Below, one piece after another: positions 22,312-29,846 of a stretch of 33,330 nt of DNA. Numbering within the stretch: the stretch's first letter is position 1; every line of letters begins with the position of its first letter. Source of the DNA: Bacteroidaceae bacterium (GTDB taxonomy: Bacteria > Bacteroidota > Bacteroidia > Bacteroidales > Bacteroidaceae). The stretch is taken from positions 1 to 33,330 of the forward strand of contig JAKSLJ010000035.1 of NCBI GenBank assembly GCA_024401275.1. Reading direction: 5' to 3'. The notes under the pieces are model-generated. The model did not search any database. It saw only the letters and a list, made by a program, of their open reading frames with translations, and had not been told where the DNA came from. Both the position numbers and the translations under genes were made by a program.

Positions 22312-23469
22312 TTATTCTTCTGTCAATTCTATACGGAAAACCGTGCCTTTTCCCACTTCTGAAGACTTCACGAAGATCTTGCCGTTATGGTATTCTTCAA
22401 CGATGCGTTTGGCGAGAGAAAGTCCCAAGCCCCAACCGCGTTTCTTTGTGGTAAAGCCTGGTCGGAACACATTCTTTATGTTCTTTTTGGCTATACCCTT
22501 GCCCGTATCAGCCACTTCGGCTACCACTCTCCTACCCTCACGGAATACGGTCAGCGTAATGCTGCCTGCACCTTCCATGGCATCAACGGCATTCTTGCAG
22601 AGATTTTCTATAACCCACTCAAAAAGCTGTGCGTTTAGTTTCACTATAATATCCTGCTCCGGACAATTCATGGAAATCTTCACCTTGCTTGATGTGCGAC
22701 GGTCCATGTATTCCACCACATGCTGCATGACTTCGGTAAGACTTGCTGGCACAGGCTCTGGCAGCGAACCAATCTTCGAGAAACGCTCGGCAATGAGCTG
22801 AAGTCGCTTCACGTCCTTGTCCATTTCCGGTATGAGGTCATCATCGGGATAAGTTTCCTTCAGCATCTCTGTCCATGCCATGAGCGAAGAAATCGGGGTA
22901 CCCAACTGATGGGCTGTTTCCTTGGAAAGACCAACCCACACCTTATTCTGCTCTGCCTTTTTCGATGTAAGCAATGCAAAAATAGCAATCACGACGAATA
23001 TCAACACTACACCGAGCTGCACATAAGGATATGTGGTCAGTCGCTTCAGCATAAGAGAGTCGGCATAGCAGACATCATTGTAGTCGCCATTGCCAAGGTC
23101 TATCCTTATATACCTTCCGGCATCATGCAGAGCGCGAGCCTCTTTCCTTATATATTGTATGCTGTCTTTCTCCGTACGGTTTGGCGCAGAGAAATTTCGT
23201 TCAAGGATAGGATCTCCGTTTTTCTCAAGAACGATGAGCGGGATTGTATTGTTCTCGTTCATCACCTTAAGCACCAATTCCAGGTCGGTATTCTCGTCAG
23301 CCATATTGAACGAACGCATGGCAGCTGCCCAAATCTCCATCCTGGCACGCTCCTCATCAGCCAAATCAGTTACCAGAATATGCGACACGACAAGAGAAAC
23401 AACAGCAATAACAACAGCTGCTGCCACAAGTATGATTTTCACTTGCCTTATTCTGTCTGTCCAATACAT
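22312..23469 (-). CDS. Orphan membrane sensor histidine kinase
   Basis: A 385-residue kinase with membrane helices at about 11-33 and 148-168 flanking a 115-residue periplasmic sensor. The HisKA motif is LSKETAHQLGTPISSL with H187. The HATPase domain shows an N box (ENLCKNAVDAME), G1 (DTGKGIAKKN) and G2 (GWGLGLSLAKRIV), all intact. The spelling AHQLGTP differs from the more common THELKTP and places it in another HisKA subfamily. No response regulator is encoded nearby, so its partner is elsewhere. It has its own promoter box at 23508-23515, divergent from the OmpA-like gene, and is followed after 243 bases by the ribosomal operon, which has its own promoter. Signal unknown. Confidence 0.88.
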   Translation of the reverse strand: MYWTDRIRQVKIILVAAAVVIAVVSLVVSHILVTDLADEERARMEIWAAAMRSFNMADENTDLELVLKVMNENNTIPLIVLEKNGDPILERNFSAPNRTEKDSIQYIRKEARALHDAGRYIRIDLGNGDYNDVCYADSLMLKRLTTYPYVQLGVVLIFVVIAIFALLTSKKAEQNKVWVGLSKETAHQLGTPISSLMAWTEMLKETYPDDDLIPEMDKDVKRLQLIAERFSKIGSLPEPVPASLTEVMQHVVEYMDRRTSSKVKISMNCPEQDIIVKLNAQLFEWVIENLCKNAVDAMEGAGSITLTVFREGRRVVAEVADTGKGIAKKNIKNVFRPGFTTKKRGWGLGLSLAKRIVEEYHNGKIFVKSSEVGKGTVFRIELTEE

Positions 23470-23507
23470 ATTCCTTAAAATATATTAATTTGTAACTGAT
23501 TTTGGCG

Positions 23508-23515
23508 CAAAATTA
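23508..23515 (-). promoter_or_regulatory. Promoter -7 box for the orphan kinase
   Basis: The minus strand reads TAATTTTG followed by CGCC. It is back to back with the OmpA-like gene promoter at 23558-23565, so the two promoters share about 40 bases of upstream DNA. Confidence 0.6.
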
Positions 23516-23557
23516 AAAAAAATCTAAATAAATTCAGCTTTTTTTAAAACTTTTCAT

Positions 23558-23565
23558 TAATTTTG
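23558..23565 (+). promoter_or_regulatory. Promoter -7 box for the OmpA-like lipoprotein
   Basis: TAATTTTG followed by CGGTCG, 44 bases before the ATG at 23610. Confidence 0.65.
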
Positions 23566-23609
23566 CGGTCGTAAAAGCAAAGAAAACAACAATTCTAATC
23601 ACAATCACA

Positions 23610-24437
23610 ATGAAAAAGTTTAAAGTATTATCACTTGCAGCACTCGCAGCACTCATGCTTACTACAAGCTGCGCAAGCAAGAAAGATCTCCTCGCTTGTC
23701 AGGAAGAGAACAAGCAGATGTCAGCTAACTATCAGTCTGTACGCGAAGAGCTTGCTGCTGCTAACGCAAAGGCCATTGCCCTCCAGCGCCAACTTGATGA
23801 TTGCCAGAAAGACAAATCTGCCATTCAGGGACTTCTCGACAAGTCTGTTGACGGCAACAATGTAAACATCTCTAAGCTTGTTGACCAGATAAACGAGTCT
23901 AACCAGTACATCCGCCACCTCCAGCAGGTAAAGTCTAAGAGCGACTCTCTCAATGTTGTTCTCACAAACAACCTCACTAAGTCTCTCTCTAAGGAAGAAC
24001 TCAAAGAAGTTGACGTTCAGGTACTCAAGGGTGTTGTTTACATCTCCCTCGCAGACAACATGCTCTACAAGTCTGGCTCTTACGAGATCAATGAACGCGC
24101 AGCTGAAACCCTCTCTAAGATTGCAAAGATCATCCAGGATTATCCTGACTATGACGTAATCGTTGAAGGTAACACTGACAATGTGCCAATCTCTAAGACT
24201 AACATCCGCAACAACTGGGATCTCTCTGCACTCCGTGCTTCTTCAGTTGTACAGTGCCTCCAGAACCAGTATGGCATCAACCCTAAGCGTATGACTGCTG
24301 GTGGTCGTGGTGAGTTCAACCCAATCGCAGACAACAACACAGAAGTTGGTCGTCAGCGCAACCGCCGCACTCAGATCATCATTACTCCACAGCTCTCTGA
24401 GTTCCTCGAGCTCATCGGCAAAGGCCCACAGAACTAA
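23610..24437 (+). CDS. OmpA-family peptidoglycan-binding lipoprotein
   Basis: A 275-residue lipoprotein: signal peptide 1-20 with lipobox TTSC and lipidated C21. Residues about 30-130 form a long predicted coiled coil, rich in Q, K, N and S. The C-terminal OmpA/MotB domain (about 145-265) shows the peptidoglycan-binding signature VEGNTDNVPI, then LSALRASSVV and GRGEFNPIADN, and ends in GRQRNRRTQIII with the conserved arginine. It should tie the outer membrane to the cell wall. Codon choice is strongly biased to a few codons (CTC, TCT, AAG), which fits a highly expressed gene. It is monocistronic, with its own promoter and the terminator at 24471-24505. Confidence 0.9.
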   Translation: MKKFKVLSLAALAALMLTTSCASKKDLLACQEENKQMSANYQSVREELAAANAKAIALQRQLDDCQKDKSAIQGLLDKSVDGNNVNISKLVDQINESNQYIRHLQQVKSKSDSLNVVLTNNLTKSLSKEELKEVDVQVLKGVVYISLADNMLYKSGSYEINERAAETLSKIAKIIQDYPDYDVIVEGNTDNVPISKTNIRNNWDLSALRASSVVQCLQNQYGINPKRMTAGGRGEFNPIADNNTEVGRQRNRRTQIIITPQLSEFLELIGKGPQN

Positions 24438-24470
24438 TTATTGCAAAAATAGAGAATACAAAACAAGCAG

Positions 24471-24505
24471 AAATCCACAGTGTCGCAAGATGCTGTGGAT
24501 TTTTC
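24471..24505 (+). terminator. Rho-independent terminator of the OmpA-like gene
   Basis: AAATCCACAG at 24471-24480 pairs perfectly with CTGTGGATTT at 24493-24502 around a 12-base loop, and the T-run continues to 24504. Confidence 0.85.
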
Positions 24506-24545
24506 GTGAATTTTCTTATAAGAAAACGGTATAAAACCCATAGGA

Positions 24546-24677
24546 TTTTGATGCGTTTCCCAGGGACTTTTGACTCGTTTCTCAGGGAGTTTTAGGATGT
24601 TTCCCTTAGGATTACAAATCGGCGGTTTTAGGGTTACAAATCGGCAGCTTTAGGGTTATAATTATGCGTTCCTAAAG
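24546..24677. repeat. Two adjoining families of 22-bp tandem repeats
   Basis: Six consecutive 22-bp windows start at 24546, 24568, 24590, 24612, 24634 and 24656. The first three share TTTT, GTTTC and CAGGGA-like parts. The fourth and fifth differ at two positions only and share TTACAAATCGGC and TTTAGGG, while the sixth has decayed. The period stays at 22 although the unit changes midway. The array begins 40 bases after the OmpA-like gene terminator. Confidence 0.75.
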
Positions 24678-24688
24678 ATTCCATAATT

Positions 24689-24916
24689 GCGGAATGTTTG
24701 CGGAATGTTGGCTACACATTCCGCATTTCCATTTTACTGATTTTCAGCCCCTTAAGACCACTTTTGCGGAATGTGGAATGTTTTCGGCATTTTTTTTCAA
24801 AAAAATATCAAAAAACATTCCATATTCCGCATTTTCCTTGTAACACACTTATTATCAACGCATTGCATCTGCGGAATGTTTTATCCACATTCCGCAACAT
24901 TCCGCATTCATTCCGC
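24689..24916. repeat. Cluster of inverted repeats built on GCGGAATGT
   Basis: GCGGAATGT or its complement occurs at 24689-24697, 24700-24708, 24716-24724, 24766-24774, 24871-24879, 24887-24895 and 24897-24905, with near copies at 24775-24781, 24815-24821, 24822-24830 and 24909-24916. Two units have the same layout, TGCGGAATGT, 7-base loop, ACATTCCGCA (24699-24725 and 24870-24896). Between them lies a 19-bp stem (24766-24784 with 24812-24830, one G-U pair). Together with the 22-bp array this fills the 540-base gene-free gap between the OmpA-like gene and the NhaC gene. Confidence 0.9.
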
Positions 24917-24977
24917 AAAGCATGTTATGATATTCACCGCCCCCAATACTTTCTCATAAAAACAAGCTTTATATGTT

Positions 24978-26414
24978 TTAATGATTTTCTTTCTTAAATC
25001 GTTGAGCAAATGCAGCCACGAGGATTGACATGAATGGACTTACATAATTGAATACACAATATGGAAGATAGTCGAGTGTGGCAATGCCGAGAACCGCCGA
25101 CTGCGTCATGCCGCAACTGTTCCAAGGAATAAGCGGCGATGTGATTGTAGTAGAATCTTCTATGGTACGCGAAAGCAGTTTCGACTCAAAGCCTTCGCGC
25201 TTATAGGTATCCTTATAGATGCTTCCGGTCAGGATGATTGAGGTGTATTGATCGCAAGTGGTGAGGTTTAGTCCAATGCCAGTAAATACGGTTGACGAAA
25301 CCAACGCAAGGCGACCGCGAACAATGCGTGTAAGAGCAGACATCGTTGACTGCAGCATGCCGCAATAAAACATGGAAGCACCGAAACAAATGGCACAGAT
25401 AATGAGCCAAACGGTGTTGCTCATGCCTGCCATTCCACCGGTGGAAGTAAGGTCGTTGAGCATCTCGTTCTCAAATTGAAAATCTGTTCCGCTGACATAA
25501 GCCGTAGCGACTCCCTTAACCATGGAACGAAGTCCAATGGTTTCCTCCCCTGCTAGTCGCGCCGTCATCTCCGGCTGAACGATTACAGCCATTATTCCGG
25601 AAAGAAGTGAAGAGGCAAACAGCGTAATGAGAGCAGGCACTTTCTTCACTATCATTATTAAGGTGATAACAGGTACTATGAGAGTCCACAAACTGATGTT
25701 GAATGTCTCGCCCAGGAGTTTTACTTGACTGATATCCTGAACAGTACCACCGGAAGCAATGCCAAAGCCTGCAACGAGAAAGACTACCAATGCGATACAA
25801 AGCGAAGGAATGGTAGTGCCCAGCATGTTACGGACATGAGTGAAAAGAGGAGTTCCTGTAGTGGTTGAGGACAGAACCGTCGTCTCACTCAGCGGCGAAA
25901 TCTTATCGCCAAAATAAGCGCCAGAGATTATAGCTCCAGCCGTCCATCCGGATGGAACTCCAAGTGCAGAACCGATGCCGAACAGTGCCACACCGATGGT
26001 TGCTATACACGACCACGAACTGCCCGTCATAAGCGAAATGACGGAGCAGATGACACAAGTAGTCAGCAGGAAGATGTTTGGAGAGAGAACCTCTACGCCA
26101 TAATAGATCATGGTTGGCACTGCGCCGCAAAGCATCCATGAGGCAGAGAGCATACCTATCATCAGCACGATGGCGAGAGACTCAGTGGTCTCTCCCATCA
26201 TTCTGGAAAAAGTGGAGATATACTCTTTCCAACTATACTTGTAACAGCCAATGGAGATGCAGAGCGACAAGGCTGTAGCAAAGAACATGGAAAGTTGGGA
26301 ACCGCCACCAGAAATATCGCCATCGAAAACATAAAGTGCTACAGCGATGAACGATATAAGAGAGAGTAGCGGAATGACACCTACCAATGGATGCGGTTTC
26401 TTTTTTTCTTCCAT
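24978..26414 (-). CDS. nhaC: NhaC-family Na+/H+ antiporter
   Basis: A 478-residue integral membrane protein with about eleven hydrophobic helices. Family markers are the SLMTGSSWSCIATIGVA segment, the GAIISGAYFGDKISPLSETT motif and the late DSTTITSPLIPWNSCGM motif, all typical of the NhaC family. It would exchange sodium for protons, or act as the related malate-lactate type exchanger, in the inner membrane. It is the last gene of a likely operon with the HerA-like ATPase (9 bases upstream) and the secreted nuclease. Its 3' side faces the repeat-rich gap, and no clear terminator is seen there. The NhaC assignment is firm at family level; the exact substrate is not. Confidence 0.85.
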   Translation of the reverse strand: MEEKKKPHPLVGVIPLLSLISFIAVALYVFDGDISGGGSQLSMFFATALSLCISIGCYKYSWKEYISTFSRMMGETTESLAIVLMIGMLSASWMLCGAVPTMIYYGVEVLSPNIFLLTTCVICSVISLMTGSSWSCIATIGVALFGIGSALGVPSGWTAGAIISGAYFGDKISPLSETTVLSSTTTGTPLFTHVRNMLGTTIPSLCIALVVFLVAGFGIASGGTVQDISQVKLLGETFNISLWTLIVPVITLIMIVKKVPALITLFASSLLSGIMAVIVQPEMTARLAGEETIGLRSMVKGVATAYVSGTDFQFENEMLNDLTSTGGMAGMSNTVWLIICAICFGASMFYCGMLQSTMSALTRIVRGRLALVSSTVFTGIGLNLTTCDQYTSIILTGSIYKDTYKREGFESKLLSRTIEDSTTITSPLIPWNSCGMTQSAVLGIATLDYLPYCVFNYVSPFMSILVAAFAQRFKKENH

Positions 26415-26423
26415 CGCTCTAAC

Positions 26424-27977
26424 TTATCTTCTCTTTTTGCCGCCTGTAATGAACGAACGGACAATGCCACGGATAATGGTAGGAATGCCAAGGAAGGTAA
26501 TGATTTTCATTATGGTAGAACGCTTCTTCTTGGCTTCCCTTTCCTTCTCCTTTTCGTCCTTTTCCTTCTGGCGCGCAGCTTCTTTTTCTGCCTTTTCTTT
26601 TTCCTTAGCCTCTATGGCTGCCTGCTTTTCGGCTTCTTTTGCAGCAGCGGCCTCTTCCTTAGCTTTAGCCTCTGCTTCCTGCTGAGCAAGAAGAGTTTCA
26701 TAGATGGACTCGCGATCCTTTGCCTTTTCGTACTCGCCATAGATGTCGCTATTCTGGATAGCTTGCGTGCGTTGCTCTGGAGTGATGGCACCTATCTGAC
26801 TAAGTGGGAAGAGAATCTTTGCCTGCTCTACAATCTGTGGCGCACCTTTCTCGTCAAGAAAAGAAACAAGAGCTTCACCAGTGCCAAGATTCTGAATAGC
26901 GTCTTCTGTCTTGAATGCAGGATTCTCGCGGAAAGTCTGGGCAGCGGCTTTCACGCCCTTCTGGTCTTTCGGAGTGAAAGCGCGAAGAGCATGCTGAACA
27001 CGATTGCCAAGCTGACCGAGAATATTATCTGGAATATCAGCAGGATTCTGCGTAATGAAGTAGATTCCGACGCCTTTTGAACGGATAAGACGAACTATGC
27101 GCTCTACTGATTCAAGAACTGCTGCAGAAGCATCAGCAAAAAGAGTGTGGGCTTCATCGAAGAAGAAGATTAGCTTTGGTAATGGCAGATCTCCGACCTC
27201 AGGAAGACGATTATAGATTTGATTGAGCAGACAGAAAAGGAACGAAGAATACAGCTTAGGCTTGGTGAAGAGTTCGTCAGCTGCGAGAACATTCATTATG
27301 CCCTTACCGCCTTTCTTTGCCATGAGTTCTGTAACATCAAGGGCAGGTTCTCCGAAGAACTTATCACCTCCCTGCGTCTCCAAAGCAAGCAAAGAACGCT
27401 GAATGGCACCCACGGATTGAGATGCAATGTTGCCATATTGGTTAGTAAATTCCTTAGCATGTTCGCCAACATAATTCAGCAACATGCGGAGGTCCTTTGT
27501 ATCAATAATATCCCATGCAGGATCATTATCGTTCTCAGCCTTCTTATCGGCAGCAATCTTCATGGCAATATTAAGCACACCTGCCTGAGTATCATTGAGT
27601 TCAAGCATACGAGAGAGAAGCACAGCGTCCATGTCGCAAATCTTCATGCGCAAAGGATGGCCTTGCTTGCCGAAGACATCAAAAAAACGAACCGGGCAAG
27701 CTTCAAACTCAGGATTTGGCACCTCAAATTCATCTTTTCTCTTCTCTATAAAGCCGCTCATTTGGCCAGCTTGTGAGATACCAGAGAGGTCGCCCTTCAT
27801 ATCTGCCATAAAGCAAGGTACGCCAGCTTGAGAGAATGTCTCAGCTATTACTTGAAGGGTTACTGTCTTTCCTGTACCTGTAGCACCAGCAATAAGTCCG
27901 TGGCGATTTGCCATTTTACCATTCATGCAGATTCGCTTGTCTGAGTGTGCGATGTAAAGTTCTTCGTTTTGATACAT
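26424..27977 (-). CDS. HerA-like (DUF853) ATPase
   Basis: A 517-residue P-loop ATPase of the DUF853/YjgR group. Walker A GATGTGKT (31-38) follows HGLIAG; an ADMKGDLSGIS segment (58-68) and Walker B LIFFFDEAH (D274, E275) follow, then the FITQNPADIPDNILGQLGNRVQHALRAFTP region conserved in HerA-like proteins. Residues about 400-485 are a long charged coiled coil of K, E, A and Q, and the C-terminus has a hydrophobic patch with a basic end (GGKKRR). The family is cytoplasmic, but its function is poorly defined; DNA translocation is only a resemblance. It lies 43 bases behind the nuclease gene and 9 bases before nhaC. NurA, the usual HerA partner, is not encoded here. Confidence 0.87.
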   Translation of the reverse strand: MYQNEELYIAHSDKRICMNGKMANRHGLIAGATGTGKTVTLQVIAETFSQAGVPCFMADMKGDLSGISQAGQMSGFIEKRKDEFEVPNPEFEACPVRFFDVFGKQGHPLRMKICDMDAVLLSRMLELNDTQAGVLNIAMKIAADKKAENDNDPAWDIIDTKDLRMLLNYVGEHAKEFTNQYGNIASQSVGAIQRSLLALETQGGDKFFGEPALDVTELMAKKGGKGIMNVLAADELFTKPKLYSSFLFCLLNQIYNRLPEVGDLPLPKLIFFFDEAHTLFADASAAVLESVERIVRLIRSKGVGIYFITQNPADIPDNILGQLGNRVQHALRAFTPKDQKGVKAAAQTFRENPAFKTEDAIQNLGTGEALVSFLDEKGAPQIVEQAKILFPLSQIGAITPEQRTQAIQNSDIYGEYEKAKDRESIYETLLAQQEAEAKAKEEAAAAKEAEKQAAIEAKEKEKAEKEAARQKEKDEKEKEREAKKKRSTIMKIITFLGIPTIIRGIVRSFITGGKKRR

Positions 27978-28020
27978 AGTTTTATAGATTATACTGTTAT
28001 GCGGTTTTTAAGGTTTTATC

Positions 28021-28941
28021 TTAGAAATCAAAATTCTCGTTCTTTTTCTTCTTCTTTTTCTTGCCACCACTCCTAGAGTTGTCAAACTTGTTGCGGGCGC
28101 GTTTCTTGCTATAATCAGGATCGTATTGACGCCAATCATCAAAGTTGGCTCTTGACTCAATGGCAGCCTCGTCTGGCAATCCCTTGAAGAAGTCCAAGCC
28201 TGTTCTTTTCTCTACCTCGTCAATTGAGCAAACATATGAATCCATTTCATGGTGCTTGCCTACATTATTATATATAAAGCCAAGTCCTGCTGGATCTCCG
28301 GCAGCACGCACTACGCACTTGAAAAAAGCATCAGGCACTCCGACATTGCCGCCTATGCGCTTTGTAACGCGATTGCCATTATAAATCGGACCACATACGA
28401 TATAAACCTCACCATAAGTCTTGGCCCAAAGACGGCAAGCTTGCTCAAGGTCGTTCCAGTCGCCAGTGTTGAGGTTATGGTCCTGTGGACAGATATTCGA
28501 AAGTATGAAGGTTTGGGACATAGCCTTGCCACTCCACTGGTTGTCGCCAGCTGGACACATGTGGCCGCGATCGTACCCCGACTGTATGTAGTCTTGGTGA
28601 GTAGCTTTGTAACCACTTACCTCGTTGTCTTCTACGAACTTATGTCCGTTTCGCTTCACATTGCCATAACAATGGTCGCGGGTAAGTCGCCAATAAACCC
28701 AGTTGCAATTCACCCAATCTTTATTATAAGATAATGTATAAGCTTCGCGAATGATGATTTGCTCTGACCGATTCGTAGCACGAGCCGGCTGATATTTCAG
28801 AGCAGAAGAAACTGACTTGTCATAAAATCCTTTTGCCTCAACTTGTACAGAATCAGTGGAATCAGAAACCGGCTTTTCCTGCGTTGTACAGCCAATGCAA
28901 ATAAAGGAAATAAGTAGCGAAATTGATATAAATTGTTTCAT
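28021..28941 (-). CDS. DNA/RNA non-specific endonuclease lipoprotein
   Basis: A 306-residue lipoprotein: lipobox FICIGC with C18 lipidated. The nuclease fold (about 60-275) has the DRGHMCPAGD motif with general base H127. Metal-site residues N158 and E166 in NLNTGDWNDLE stand at the same spacing as in Serratia nuclease. It should degrade DNA and RNA without sequence preference, at the cell surface or in the periplasm, probably for nutrient or phosphate recovery. The tail is odd: residues 293-299 are a run of seven lysines after a GG, likely disordered and able to bind nucleic acid. It leads an operon with the HerA-like ATPase and nhaC. The promoter box is at 28962-28969, divergent from the flavin reductase gene. 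Confidence 0.9.
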   Translation of the reverse strand: MKQFISISLLISFICIGCTTQEKPVSDSTDSVQVEAKGFYDKSVSSALKYQPARATNRSEQIIIREAYTLSYNKDWVNCNWVYWRLTRDHCYGNVKRNGHKFVEDNEVSGYKATHQDYIQSGYDRGHMCPAGDNQWSGKAMSQTFILSNICPQDHNLNTGDWNDLEQACRLWAKTYGEVYIVCGPIYNGNRVTKRIGGNVGVPDAFFKCVVRAAGDPAGLGFIYNNVGKHHEMDSYVCSIDEVEKRTGLDFFKGLPDEAAIESRANFDDWRQYDPDYSKKRARNKFDNSRSGGKKKKKKKNENFDF

Positions 28942-28961
28942 TTATGGTATTTCTTTTTGTG

Positions 28962-28969
28962 CAAAGTTA
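28962..28969 (-). promoter_or_regulatory. Promoter -7 box for the nuclease operon
   Basis: The minus strand reads TAACTTTG followed by CACAAAAAG, 20 bases before the nuclease start codon. Confidence 0.65.
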
Positions 28970-29032
28970 TACATTTTTATGCAAAAAAGTCATTTTTCCT
29001 TGATTTTTTTTGTTTATTTCAATTAAATGATA

Positions 29033-29040
29033 TAACTTTG
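29033..29040 (+). promoter_or_regulatory. Promoter -7 box for the flavin reductase
   Basis: TAACTTTG followed by CCAAAA, 31 bases before the ATG at 29072. It is divergent from the nuclease promoter. Confidence 0.65.
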
Positions 29041-29071
29041 CCAAAAATATCAACAAAAAACACATAATACT

Positions 29072-29632
29072 ATGAGAAAAAACTTCGGCTCAAAGCCATG
29101 GACTTATCCACAACCAGTATTCATTCTTGCCGCTTACGACAGCGATGGTAAAGTACAGCTCATGAACGCTGCATGGGGCGGTATTGACAATAACGACCGT
29201 ATCAATCTTTGTGTTTCTAAGGAGCACATGACTGTTAAGTCTCTCCTTCAGGCTCAGGCTTTCACAGTAAGCATGGGTACAAAGTCTCAGTTGGTTCAGT
29301 GCGACTATGTAGGTGTTGTTTCCGGCACAAAGGAACCAGAGAAGTTCAAGAAGACTGGTTGGCATCAGGAGAAGTCTATCTATGTGAATGCTCCTGTTAT
29401 CGCAGAGCTTCCTATGACTCTCGAATGTACTCTCGTTTCTTACGACGAATACACAGGTCACCTCGTAGGCGAAATCCAGAATGTTTCTGCTGACGAGTGC
29501 ATCCTCAACGAAAAGGGAAAGATTGACCCTGCAAAGCTTCAGCCAATCTCGTTTGACCCTGTTCACAACGACTATCTCGTGGTAGGCGAAAAGGTGGGCA
29601 ATGCGTTCCGCGACGGTCTCTCAATCAAGTAA
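29072..29632 (+). CDS. Flavin reductase-like FMN-binding protein
   Basis: A 186-residue protein of the flavin-reductase/flavoredoxin fold (DIM6/NTAB type). The N-terminal YPQPVFILAAYDSDGKVQLM strand pair, the MNAAWGGI turn, the INLCVSKEHMT segment and the C-terminal HLVGEIQNV strand are typical of a split barrel that binds FMN. It would use a reduced nicotinamide or donate electrons from bound flavin in the cytoplasm; the partner is unknown. Codon use is biased like that of the OmpA-like gene, suggesting strong expression. It stands alone between divergent and downstream promoters. Confidence 0.85.
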   Translation: MRKNFGSKPWTYPQPVFILAAYDSDGKVQLMNAAWGGIDNNDRINLCVSKEHMTVKSLLQAQAFTVSMGTKSQLVQCDYVGVVSGTKEPEKFKKTGWHQEKSIYVNAPVIAELPMTLECTLVSYDEYTGHLVGEIQNVSADECILNEKGKIDPAKLQPISFDPVHNDYLVVGEKVGNAFRDGLSIK

Positions 29633-29741
29633 TAAAAAGAACTCGCAAAAGTGAGTCTCAAAAAGCAAAAAAGTGGTTAATTGTTGGCAATTACACTAAC
29701 ACTATTTTTGCAAAAATCCTATTATATTGATACTATTTCGT

Positions 29742-29788
29742 AAAAAGAGGAAAAAAACGAGCGCTGCGTTTGTTTTTTTCCTCTTTTT
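29742..29788. terminator. Perfect 17-bp inverted repeat with T-runs on both sides
   Basis: AAAAAGAGGAAAAAAAC (29742-29758) and its exact complement (29772-29788) flank a 13-base loop that contains AGCGCT. A T-run ends the plus-strand hairpin, and the A-run at its start would do the same for the minus strand. It most likely ends flavin reductase transcripts before the esterase promoter. Confidence 0.6.
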
Positions 29789-29813
29789 TCTTGCGCAATT
29801 GCCAAATTAATAC

Positions 29814-29821
29814 TATTTTTG
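29814..29821 (+). promoter_or_regulatory. Promoter -7 box for the esterase-manA-GH26 cluster
   Basis: TATTTTTG followed by CCGAC, 25 bases before the ATG at 29847. A near-identical CTATTTTTGC also occurs about 110 bases upstream, on the other side of the 17-bp inverted repeat. Confidence 0.55.
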
Positions 29822-29846
29822 CCGACAAAATACTAATCAAAAGACA

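Noticed and set aside
24546-24916. CRISPR array
   Set aside because: Units are adjacent or mixed in orientation, with no constant-length unique spacers and no cas genes.
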